Of a stretch of DNA of 64,000 bases, positions 50,501 through 60,782 are shown in pieces (the stretch's first letter is position 1; the number at the start of each line of letters is the position of its first letter). The notes below the pieces were generated by a model. It did no database searches. It was not told the DNA's origin and was given only the letters and a program-made list of their open reading frames with translations. Source of the DNA: Haliclona indistincta (lineage: Eukaryota; Porifera; Demospongiae; Haplosclerida; Chalinidae); NCBI GenBank assembly GCA_964017065.1, contig OZ024791.1, positions 3,047,410 through 3,111,409 of the forward strand, read 5' to 3'. Made by a program: the position numbers and the translations under genes.

Positions 50501-51295
50501 TAGTTTTTTTCTCTTGTGTCGGTATCACCTGAAAGTATCAATGCAATCATTACTGTATAGCATAGTAATATAGCACACCTTCAGCAAGCTATGAGCACTT
50601 TTCAGCATCTTCTCCTCTACCTCTAGATTTGATTCCAAGCTGGATAACCGACTCTCTAAGTTAGCAACACTGTCTCTTTTCGTACGAGGACGTGCCAAGG
50701 GTGGAGTTGTGTCACTTCTACTTTGTGCAATTTCACGATGCTGTAGACCACTTGAAATAACTGGAGCAGTCTGTCTTCGATGACGAGGCAGAGTTTGTCG
50801 TACTCGAGGCTTAGGTTTGGGAAAACTGTTGTTGATATCCGGGGTGCTCATTTGGCGTGGCTTGGGCGTGGGTGTACCGTCAGGCAGAGATGTAAAGATC
50901 TCCACAAAAGAAGCTGGGAAGATACCTACTCTGTCACCAGCTCTTCCGCGCAACCATCCTCCACCGACATTTTTGAGGAGCTCTACCAGTTCTCCTTTCT
51001 CGAGCGCCAAATCACCTGCTGCAGTTCCCGGGAAAGTGTACAGCGCAATCCCGCAGGGCTTGCCAGAACGAGCCAATGTGCTTTCATGAGATAGAGATGG
51101 ACTGCCTAGTTCAATTCTCACATGATTGTTAGGAAATATCCCAACCTTTCCATTCAACTCTCCCTCGACCCAGTTTTCATCGATGCGACGTAGAAGAAGA
51201 ATTGACTCCCCGGGTGAGAAAGTTAATTCGTGGTCAGCTTGCCCTTCGAACTTGAATAGTGCTCTGGCACATGGTCGTACGCGACGATTGCTCAT
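47530..51295 (-). CDS. DNMBP: Tuba/DNMBP-like Rho guanine-nucleotide exchange factor (SH3-SH3-DH-BAR-SH3)
   Basis: The start ATG at 51295 opens MSNRRVRPCARALFKFEG. Exon 1 encodes two SH3 domains (ALFKFEGQADHELTF..GIFPNNHV; ALYTFPGTAAGDLALEKGELV..GIFPASFVEIF), then a Pro/Arg-rich linker and a coiled coil. Exons at about 50040-49250 encode the DH (RhoGEF) domain (ALNELVTTEGGYHHEI, LLIKPIQRVLKYPLLL). Exons at about 49250-47840 encode a BAR-type helical region (CELAKRNYEALNAQLLEELP). The last exon encodes an SH3 domain (IVLYDFIAENDGELTVEKG..GYVPANFL) ending TMPS then TGA. Vertebrate Tuba has more SH3 domains but the same core; the family activates Cdc42 and links dynamin to actin. It is head-to-head (82 bp) with the Cys paralogue of selenoprotein J. 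Confidence 0.9.
50241..50409. mobile_element. 169-bp element with perfect 28-bp inverted ends and a hammerhead-like core
   Basis: The left end 50241-50268 and right end 50382-50409 are perfect 28 bp inverted repeats (ATAATTATAGGTAGTATCGT...). Inside is a direct repeat of AGCTTATTTTGTTTTTATAA and a CTGATGA...GAAACGTC motif (50319-50346). It lies in an intron of the RhoGEF gene. Family not assigned; a relic of a Penelope-like or other ribozyme-bearing element is possible. Confidence 0.7.
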
Positions 51296-51377
51296 CACAG
51301 CTGCACTGTAAGCAAGCTTCAAAACACGCAGACTGCAGCGGCTAGCCCCGGCTACACCTAAAGAAGGGCGTAACTAA
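51296..51377. promoter_or_regulatory. very short bidirectional promoter region, RhoGEF / J1-crystallin-like gene
   Basis: Only 82 bp lie between the divergent ATGs at 51295 (-) and 51378 (+). The J1-like gene may start at a second in-frame ATG (51417), which would widen the gap to 121 bp. Inferred from arrangement. Confidence 0.5.
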
Positions 51378-52946
51378 ATGAATTCCACGCCTACAACCTA
51401 CCGGAAGTACTTGGTTATGGAGATTCTGGCCCGTCTTCGTAGTTTACCACAGCAGCAGCAACGGAAAGCTGCTGCTATACTTGGTGCTCTTGTTGCCGAT
51501 ACTGCAGGTGATAATGATAATTAATTTTAATAATAGTATTAACGTCAATCATGACTAACCAGCGCTAGGTGTATATAGCCCTTATTACTTTCTATGACCC
51601 GATAATTATAATTGTAGGACCCTTTCTAGATTTAATTTATACTCCTTTTCACAGCTGCTCCTCTCCACTGGATCTATGATCAGTCTAAGGTTAACAGTCT
51701 GACTGATGGCGGAAAGAACTATGCGTATCTACCAGAGTCTCACTGCCCCTTTTATCGCATCTCATCTGGGGAGTTCAGTGCTTATGGTGATCAGCTGTTT
51801 GTAACACTAAAGAGCATTGCGGAGAAGAAAGGTGTGTAACAATTATCATACACTCCTCTATCAAACGTATTACTATGTACACATGTAGGATGGGATGCTG
51901 ATTATGCTTGTGAACAATACTACAACAAATTTGGCCCTGGCACTAACTATGAGGATGCACGTAAACAAAAAGCAGAGGGAAAATCTCCTGTTATTGGCCC
52001 CTGGACAAATGGCTCAGTGAAAACCTTTGTTGCTCAGTATGGGAAGAAAGAGAAGCCATATTCCAATCCTGGCAGTACTGATCCTGATGGTTCAGTGAGG
52101 TGTGTTGCCATCGTAGCTTTACTTGCTGGTAAGCCAGAGTTGTTGCCTACAGTTCGTAGTGCAGTGGAACTGATGCAGGTATGTTAGTGTCTACACTCTT
52201 ATACCTGATTTAATTACTTTGTTCTTTTATAGTCGAATCCTACAGCTATTGGCTTTGCTTTGGCATCTGCTCGTATTTTAGAGCAAGTAATTCTTCAAGG
52301 AGAAGCAGGAGTGGAGGCTGGATTAGCACAGCTGAAGGATCCAAAGAGGACCAATCCTTTCCCAGCAGAGGAAGAAGCAATTGCAGCCAGTGAAAAGGCC
52401 TTTGCAGCCAAAGAATTGTCACATTCGGTAACAGTTCAGAAGAATGGACTAGCCTGCTGTAAGTTAGCAGTACTCGAGGCACATTAGTTTTAACCTTTTT
52501 GTTACCATCTTCAACTCAATTCGCTGCCAGGGTGTTGAACAATGTTTTGTACGACCACATAAACTGTACGATTCTTGCACGCAATAGCAGCATGTTTTTC
52601 TACGAATGTATGCTACTTGGAATGATAAGCTACTGGCTTACCCTGGGCCTCAGTCATTTTGCTGTTGTCAACTGTGTAGATTAGTATTGATTAACTCAAA
52701 TTCTCTGACACAGCCTATCCAGGAAACTTCATAGGCAGTCTGCACTGTATCATAACACAGCCAGATTTTACCACAGGAGTACAGCAAGGAATCCTGGCTG
52801 CTGGTGACAACTGCTCTAGGCTGGTGTTTTCTGGTGCATGTCTGGGAGCTCGTGGAGGACTAGCATCTATTCCTGACGAGTGGGTGATGAAAATGACCCA
52901 TTGTGATGAAATTCTGAAGAGTATTGAGGCTCTTGTACAGTTGTAA
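51378..52946 (+). CDS. J1-crystallin/SelJ-like protein, cysteine form (paralogue of the selenoprotein J gene)
   Basis: Five exons (51378-51507, 51655-51831, 51889-52178, 52233-52458, 52714-52946) give 351 residues. The N-terminus AAAILGALVADTAAAPLHWIYD matches the paralogue at 13988 (AAILGALVADAASQPLHW), as does the C-terminus (ILAAGDNCSR..SGACLGARGG). At the selenocysteine position it has a normal TGC Cys codon (52455-52457) in GLA-C-SYPGN. The following intron interrupts the next codon after its first base, exactly as in the TGA gene; the intron after residue group KKG is also shared. An additional intron at 52178/52233 is missing from the other gene. The metal-binding motif is GDNC, again without the full GDTD. 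AATAAA at about 53009. A second possible start is Met at 51417. Confidence 0.88.
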
Positions 52947-53259
52947 AACACTTCATGATGTAACATTTTAGTTAGCCAACTTCCCATTTTTAGTCACTGA
53001 TGTTGTTTAATAAAAATTCACGATTTGACTCATACACGCTATTATTGATACCTGTTAGTGATTACTGAACAAGATACACAAGTATAATTGAAATGATTCA
53101 CACTCACAGAACAGTATATAGATGCACAGCACCAACCAACCTCAAAATGTTAGAGTTGAAATTGTTCAAAGTGATTCATTAAAGCACAGACTATATATGT
53201 TACAACAGTGAATTGATCAGTGATGAGGGATTGGTAATGTTGCTGTGCTTCAAGAATTT
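52947..53259. other. convergent spacer between J1-like and second Rab gene
   Basis: 313 bp, AT-rich; an AATAAA near 53009 fits the polyadenylation signal of the plus-strand gene. Nothing else is recognised. Confidence 0.5.
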
Positions 53260-56200
53260 TCAGCAACGACATTTTTTTGACGTCTCTTTAGGGACCTTGA
53301 GAGCAGAAACTCGAATTGCTTCCATATCCTGTTCTTCTCTCTCCAATAGTAGGCTAGCCAGTGTAGTGTGAGACTGAAGAACATTGTCTCCTGACAAAGC
53401 ACTGGTCTCTGAGAACAATGCCTGTAGATCCTAAGGTGTGAATATAATAAATATATATTGTCATGTAGCAGAGGTACGAGACAATTTAGTAGATATGCAA
53501 GGACAAAATAATATTGATAGTCTGGTCCTCATAAGAATACTAGCCATAGAAGAATTAATAATATTCATGACTTTTGCAAGTAGCCGTATTTTCTAGCCAA
53601 GGGTATTTGTGCAGACTGTGAAGTTTGCTTGCCTATCGACAGGTATCGAATATAGATGACTTCAGTGTGAACTCTCACCTCATTAAACGTGAGGCAATCT
53701 TGGTAGGCGTGCCTAGGTCGAGCGTTTGAGTTACACCCTTTGGGGTCAGTGCTGCCTTCTTTCGTGTGGTAAAGCAAGAAAACTATAAAATCAGAGGCCT
53801 GGGTTGTCCGGAAGAGTGACTACTACTCCGAAACTACAAATCTGAGGCCTGACGAGCGATTGGTACACCCAAAAGCCACGCCTGTTCTACGGCGTGGCTT
53901 TTGGGTGTAGCTGCCGCTCTTTAGGCCTCAGATTTAAAGTTTGGGAGTAGTAATTGCTCTTCAAGCAAACCAGACCTCTGATTTTATAGTTTTCTTGCTT
54001 TACCACACGAAAGAAGGCAGCACTGACCCCAAAGGGAAGTAACTCAAACGCTCGATCTAGGCACGCCTACCAAGATTGCCTCGCGTTTAATGAGGTGAGA
54101 GTTCACACCGAAGTCATCTATAGCAAATTTCAGCAACGCAGTGTTAGCCATCGCGGAGCGACGAGCTCACCCTGTGAAGTTTGAGCACGATCGATTGTAA
54201 ACACTTTTTCTTTAGTTGTGTGAAAGCTTGTACGAAGCTAAAACTGCTCAAGCAAGCTCATCTGCCATCTATGCAGGTATTTATGCGATGATTACGCCGA
54301 GCGCTGCTCGTACGCGATATTACAGCAACGCAGGCTGTGCTGTCTGGCAGCACATAGCTGTAATATCGCATCCACAACGATTATTTCTCCTGTAAAACGT
54401 AGCTCGTGAAAATGAGACATCACAGAAGGCCAGTCACCTTGCAAGAGGCGAACAGCGCACTAAATGCTGTTCTTTACATTCTAGACTTATTTATATAGTA
54501 GATACTTACTTTAATCCACAGCTAAAGTTTGGTAACTCTTTCATGCATAAAAATTCGATAAACAAAGAGAGAAAAAAAAACTAGACTTAATGATATTCAT
54601 ACGCACCCGCCACCTTAAGGTGACAGGTAGTGTTTGCCTAATTCATTATTCACAAAGTTAATTATAAACATCAATACTTGCAATAGGTAGCATGCTCAAG
54701 TGAACTATTCAACACGGGGAAAGGTAGCTGTTCGTCTGGAGCTAAAAACTAGACGCTAGCATAATTTAAAGAGATGCTAGGAATCGAAATGCACGAAAGA
54801 AAACTTTTTATGTCAGAAAACTATGCGATGTTAGCGATCAAAACTGCGTTGTACCAGTGCTCCTACATCTACTACAGAGACGGTGCGTGTCTCCTCTAGC
54901 TTCTGGCAACCTAGCACCGCACAATGAGCATTTTTGTCTCAAGCGTGTAGTAAACTGTCTTGATCTAGTGATTTTGACGTGAAACAAAGACTACTGTTGC
55001 TCCAGCTCAGCGCTAAACCATCATTGCGTAGTTTGATGCATGGCGAACTGTCCCTACAATTATCCCTTTACTAAAATGTACATGTGAGTGAAAAGCTTAT
55101 CATTAATAGTATCCACTAACCAAAGCCATTTTTTGTCCCTCTTCACGAGAAATTCTTCGGTCTGTGCACTGATCACACTTATTCCCCATCAACATCAAGA
55201 CTGGGAGCTTGTTGCGCAGTGTTGCCTGTACAACACAAGAAACATAAAATTAAATGAGCATGTCACAGAGAGCAGTTGATTCACATAAATGCAATATCGT
55301 ATTAGAGCGTTATTAGGCACATGTGCTTATATCTCCATAGGAAATAAATATGCGCCTGTACGTCACTTGAGATGTACCTAATAAATATCACAGCGACTAG
55401 TACAGTAGATTGCAACTGTGGTACCATTACAGGAGCAAGAGTTCATTAAGTAAGAGTATGCAACCGTCAATATACCCCGTTGGATGGCGTTGGATATTTT
55501 CTACATCACAAGTTACTGATGTTGTGAATAATGGTAAATATCATTAGCATTGCAGCCCTAATGCTTTCTGCTGTATAAACTTGTGACGTAGAAAATGCCC
55601 AACGCCGTCCAACGGGGTATATGACGGTCGCTCAATGAACTTTTGATTAGCCTTGTCCCCTGCCATTAATTTTCGCAACGAAACGAACAAGCGAAAATTA
55701 AGGCCTGGTATCTATTGCATGGGTAATTGTGCGCATGCGCTAGCTATGAAAACACGTGGCCTGGCTACTGATTCTCGATACAATACCTGCTGTGCACAGC
55801 GTTGCTGTAGTTACGCTACTGACGAATGCAGCAACGTGGTAGACGCCAGATACTCGGTTTTCGAAGAGACTCTGTGAACGATTGTATATCAAACATGTCA
55901 GCACAGAGTCACCGTACACAGTAGGGGCCGCGCGAACACAGACAGGACTTTGCTGCTCGTACTCGAGCACTAGATCCGCTTCTACTGGTTGCAACGCAGA
56001 CAGTAGGCTTCTTGGAGTGCCATTTTCACGTGAATATACGGGCTAATATCACAAACAAATATTCAAGTGTGAACGGATTCCCCAGATTCTGGGGAATGGT
56101 CAAAGGTCACCCTTGTAATGGATACCAGGCCCTTTTTTCGTGCTTCCGTTTTCGTTCGTCAGTTTCGTAAGCGAAAAAATTTGGCCTGGGGACGAGGCTA

Positions 56201-59200
56201 ACTTTTGATGGGAGCTATTATTGATAACACACCTTAATGAGACTGATCCAGGTTTTCACACCTTTAAATGACACAGGGTCAGTGACATCATAAACAACAA
56301 CAAATGCATCAGCACGTCGTAAGTAGACAGCAGTGGTAGAATGAAACCTATTGCAAATGAAGAGTAAATGATGTTTGCAAACAGTTTTTTTAACTGAGCA
56401 AGTTTATGTCGCTGCGATCCTTAGGGCAAGATAATGTAGGAAAATTACAGACAAGATAACCGACTGACCAGTCCCACCCTCATGTCATGTGATACTGTAA
56501 ACGATTAATTCTTACACACTTACCGTTCTTGTCCTGCAGTATCCCAGAGTTGAAACACAACCTTTTCTTCTCTGACAACCAACAAAGTGGTAGAATAGTC
56601 TAGACCAATAGTGGAATGAAATGATTCAAACTTGCCCACACTAAGCCGATGAATGATTGATGTCTTGCCAACACCTGGGTCACCCAAGAAGACCACCTTA
56701 AATATTCTGTTAGGCATAGAGTGAGGTGGACGAGGAAGATCTTCTCTACGAGTGATGAGATTTGAGAGGGTTATAGATGGGCAGTCAAGAGCCAATATGT
56801 CGGGGTTGAGACTAGGTTGATCAGCTGTCGGTGGACGTGGAGAATTGAGTGGAGAAAAAATAAGCTGAGAAGGTAGTGAGGATTGGTGTGAGAATGATGG
56901 ATGAACTTGATATGATCCCAGTGAAACAAGAGAAGTAGAAGGCTCTTCCATAACACTACACGTCTCATAACTTTGGGCATCACGAGTACGAGTTTGCTCT
57001 CCTGTAGCATAATCAATGGAGCCTCTTTTGTTCTGTAAGTCAATGTCGGTACTTGATGGATGGTTGGTGTTAGTATTTGATTCTCCTGACCGTGAATTGG
57101 ATGAAGCAAGGGCAGATGGAGTAAGAGTAGATGGAGTAGAGGATGCAGGTGGGACAGAAGATAGGTTGAGGGGAGTGCCTAGAGCTAACTCAACTTCAGC
57201 GGCCAAGCTAAGGTAAGGAGACACTTTGGTAGCTACAATTGGAGGCTCCAGGGCAGAAAATATATCTGGTGAAGAAAACCTACAGATAGAGAGAATATTT
57301 ATGACCGACCCATTTTTGTCAATTTGTTAAATTACTTGGGTGTTAGTGGAGTGAGACTGGGTGACAGTAATGGCACTTCCTGTGATACCAGAGACTGTTC
57401 ATCTGATTCTGGAAGATCAAGGCTGTTTGATATTTTGACTGGTGGAGTAATAACTTGAGGACTGCTAGAAGCTGGCTTACTACCACAGTCTGCTAACTGC
57501 TTTTTTAACTCCTTGTTTACCTGCACATAAATTTAAAATTATATCATACATGAATCATTGCTTGGCTAGAAGAAAAATTCAGAAAGTTAAACCAAGAGTA
57601 TGTTAATGGTCAAATAGCCTCGCGTTGTCTGGCAGATTACTGCGTACAGCACAGTAGCATCTGGCATCTCCTGGTTCATCAAATGAGCTAGTTATGTGTG
57701 CCAACTACTGAGTAGCATCACTTCTGTGCTACCAGGGTCAGTTATTATTGTATTCCGGGGTGTAATGATAACCCAGATTGTTGCCAACACTGTCACAATT
57801 ATTTATTGCTTTGCACTAAAGCAATGAGTGATTTGTGAAGTTTTCTGCGTTAATATTAAACTGAGGATTATAGAACACCAAGTACTGTACAGATCAAGAA
57901 TGCTGTGGCACATGTGTAGTGTCTGTCATCCCATTGTTCTCCCAAAAATGGATCAATAGACAGGATTGCAATTGAATGCGATTGCAAACGACTGGGGACA
58001 TGTCTAAAACAATCATCAATCACAATGCAGGACTTAATTAATATTCATTATAATAATTATGTAGTGTAGGACCGCCCTCGTGCAATATATGGCAACTCAA
58101 ACACGTAGCTAGCTTAGTTTAACAGCTTCTAGCCTGTGAAATTGTGATCCTTAGGCTAGCTACTTGAAGGCAAGATAATGAATATAAATTCTCAGAATAA
58201 ACTTGGTCTGGTCATGGGCGTAGTGGCTAAACAAGAAAGCCCCGGCCCTGCAATGTCACGTTGATCAAGCTATGATTTAATCTAGAGCTAGATTACAGCT
58301 ATGCTACCTGAGCTGTGCACAGCACAGACTAAAATGATAATACATGAACGGTTCAATTGTGTGCACCTTTACTAGTTGTTTCCTCTCTTTTTTGAAGTTT
58401 TGTTCGGCTACTAGTTTATCTTCAAGAGTTTTCTGTAGCTTTTCTTCTTTCACTAGAAGCTCTGCTATTTGTTCCTCCCTCATTGTTAGCATGTCTTGAA
58501 AATGAACTGACAATCTTTGAGACTTTTCATCACTCTGAAAAAGTTAATAAACAACACTGAGTGGTTGTATCCATGACGGCACACATCTCTATGCTGTGTA
58601 AAAGATGGTCTTAATGCTGTAATCTCACCAGGCAAGAGTTGCATCAGGTGTTATCTCGACCAAATTTCAATGATTTTATCATTAGATTGCTAGTTGCATT
58701 CTACACGTTCCAAGGCCGACACATTAAAAAACCCATAGCAGGTGACTTTGGTGGGAGCAAATTTTGACAAATTTGGTGAATAGCTTTCGCCAAATAAAAT
58801 TGTCAAAACTGCCTTTCTGACACGGTAATGACGGTATACGTGAACCAGGTGTTGGGTACCAAAATTAACATTGCCAAAATGCAAAATTTTGACTCTGCAA
58901 AACTACCCACTATAAAGAACCGGCAACAGTTACATAGCTTGTTGTATTCTCCCTGCCACACAGGTATACACATCAAACCTTTCTTTCTTGCTTATGATAA
59001 GCTGCTTCCAGTTGAGCATTTAGTAAAGAATCCATTTCGGATGCCTCTTTATTATGTTCTTTGAGCACTCTAATTAAAAAATATAATAAACATTGATTTA
59101 TGGAGTGAGAGAATGAATCACCTCTTCATCTTCTCATGTATTTGCTTGCAATCCGTTCTACTCTGTTCCAACTTACTCACCACGTCAAGTATAAAATCTT

Positions 59201-60627
59201 CAAACTTTGGCAACAGTGCAGAATTCTGTGCTAACAACTCTAGCCAAACTCTCTTCAGTTCTCTATTTCTAAAATAACAAAATTAAAAAGCTACTAGTGT
59301 TGCAACTTACAGCACAATAATATAAGCATGTTTGTCAATGCTGTAATAATTCCCAAGAGACAAGCATGTCTGAATTGATCAGGACAGTACCAACAACATC
59401 TAATGAACTACTTTGTCAACAACTAGCAGAATGAAAGGCAAAACAACTACAATTTCTAGACAAACAGGCAAGCTCGTCAAAACAGATATCTGGCCTAGAT
59501 TGGAGTTTAGCTCAAAAGTGCAGTGTAATAGACATGTGCACATAATGAACATGTCAGCTAAATAATTATTTGCTTCTTAATCCCAAGAGACATAATTTAC
59601 TTGGTTATTTTCTATCTGCTACAAGTTCACATGATGTAGTCTTGTTGTATGTGCACCATGGGATTGACAAACTAAAATCAGTCATTCACAGTAATGTGAC
59701 ATCATGTGGTACATTATGAAAACAGTCACTCTCACTGCAACAACTATCCAATGAGTCTATTGCTAACTTTGGTAAGTGGTTGTGAGGATCAAGCCTACAA
59801 ATAACATCTTCCCACTTTTGGTCTTGCTCGGACAGTGATGACATTTCAGTTTCATAAATCAACTCAGTAGAATCGGAGAAGGAAAGCTCTACCATGCCTA
59901 CAGAACAACATGATGAGGATAGCGGTCAGTTATCAAGTAATTATTGGTTGTAGACACACACAAACATTCATAGTACATGTGTAGGGACAAGCGTGTGACT
60001 AACACACTACCATCTGTCTATAATACACCAAAGGCAGGAGACAGGAGCTACCAATGTCGTCACACATCTTGACAAATTTACACTACTTCTACCACTCAAT
60101 TTACAACAGTTGGGTATTGTAAATGAAGCTGGATTTACAGAATAGTAACTTTCATAATTACTTTTCATTCTGTCTCCTGGAGTGGAGTGTGCTGTAGGCT
60201 GTGGATATTTCAACATTTTTTTGACTGTTCTTAAACCAGTACGAAAATCTTCAAAAGAAACTCGTCCATCTCCATCTGAATCCATTGACTTCATTACAGA
60301 ATCAATCAGTTGTGGATCATCGTCACACTGAGCTAAGATTTCCTAAAGAGCAGTAGAAAATAGTATCAGAATATCAGTCATGCACGTGAAACGAGTAAAT
60401 ACCTCTCGTGTTATGTAGCCATCACCATTAGTGTCGCAAAACTGAAATATTTGTCGACACAGTTCGTCCAAGTCTGCTCCACTCATGAAACTCATCTCTT
60501 CGCGGTTGAGTGTCCGCGTACTCGTGCTGCTACTACACGTGCTCAAGCACGATTCAGGTCGGGACACGTCTAGGTCTTCACAATTATCATACCCTGCTGG
60601 GGAAAATGGTGGCGTAGTAGCTGCCAT
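53260..60627 (-). CDS. second EF-hand / coiled-coil / Rab GTPase (RASEF/CRACR2A-like)
   Basis: The start ATG at 60627 opens MAATTPPFSPAGYDN. Two EF-hands follow, with loops DTNGDGYITREE (near 60430-60400, split by an intron) and DSDGDGRVSFED (near 60270). Exons at about 59890-59690 (acidic linker) and 59270-58300 encode coiled coil (WLELLAQNSALLPKFEDF, MREEQIAELLVKEEKLQ). Exons at about 57520-56750 encode a Ser/Pro-rich linker. The GTPase exons are about 56740-56523 ([22 protein letters not shown]), about 56346-56234 (VVVYDVTDPVSFKGV), about 55217-55110 (LMGNKCDQ) and 53434-53260. The last exon has ETSALSG, where the usual SAK Lys is Leu, and ends KKCRC then TGA, a CxC prenylation tail. Its large introns hold four transposon-derived repeats. 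It is divergent (155 bp) from the carnitine carrier gene. Confidence 0.87.
53651..54122. mobile_element. 472-bp near-perfect palindrome (foldback element)
   Basis: The whole element is one inverted repeat: TATAGATGACTTC at 53651 is mirrored by GAAGTCATCTATA ending at 54122. Pairing continues to the centre, where CACCCAAAAGCCACGCC and its complement flank an 8-base spacer (53883-53890). Arms are about 230 bp with few mismatches. The ends can be read as a TA target duplication. No coding capacity. It lies in the last intron of the second Rab gene. Confidence 0.9.
54123..54620 (+). repeat. interspersed repeat, copy B (related to 22484-22950)
   Basis: It starts directly at the palindrome's right end with AGCAAATTTCAGCAACGCAG and shares terminal blocks with copy A (AGTGTTAGC..GAGCTCACCC at left, GCCACCTTAA at right). 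It contains its own hairpin, GCGATATTACAGC against GCTGTAATATCGC (about 54317-54369). Confidence 0.45.
55461..55630. mobile_element. 170-bp MITE with long inverted ends
   Basis: The left arm CAACCGTCAATATACCCCGT and the complement of the right arm, CGACCGTCATATACCCCGTT, pair for about 50 bp up to ACAAGTT with few mismatches. Intronic and non-coding; no clear target duplication. It lies 17 bp from the next element. Confidence 0.75.
55648..56200. mobile_element. Mutator-like (MULE) MITE with 9-bp target duplication, copy 2
   Basis: 553 bp. It starts TAGCCTTGTCCCC and ends GGGGACGAGGCTA, with GGCCTGGTAT and CGAAAATTA-type subterminal inverted sequence. It is flanked by ACTTTTGAT at 55639-55647 and again at 56201-56209. 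Same end type as 42447-42892 and the same duplication length, so one transposase family probably moved both. Confidence 0.82.
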
Positions 60628-60782
60628 GGCTAAACTTGTTCACACAACTCAGACTCAAACACGCTGAAAACAGCACAGATCCAAAATACAGCAACTGCAT
60701 TTGCATGCACACGTTGCGCACACTTCCGTAAACCCACATGTATGTGCACGCCTATTCAAATTTCTTCCGGCAATCAGTAAAG
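60628..60782. promoter_or_regulatory. bidirectional promoter region, second Rab / carnitine carrier genes
   Basis: 155 bp between divergent ATGs (60627 on -, 60783 on +). The carrier ATG sits in AAGATGGCGG, a context typical of YY1-type start-site elements in animal housekeeping genes; YY1 binding is only a suggestion. Confidence 0.5.
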
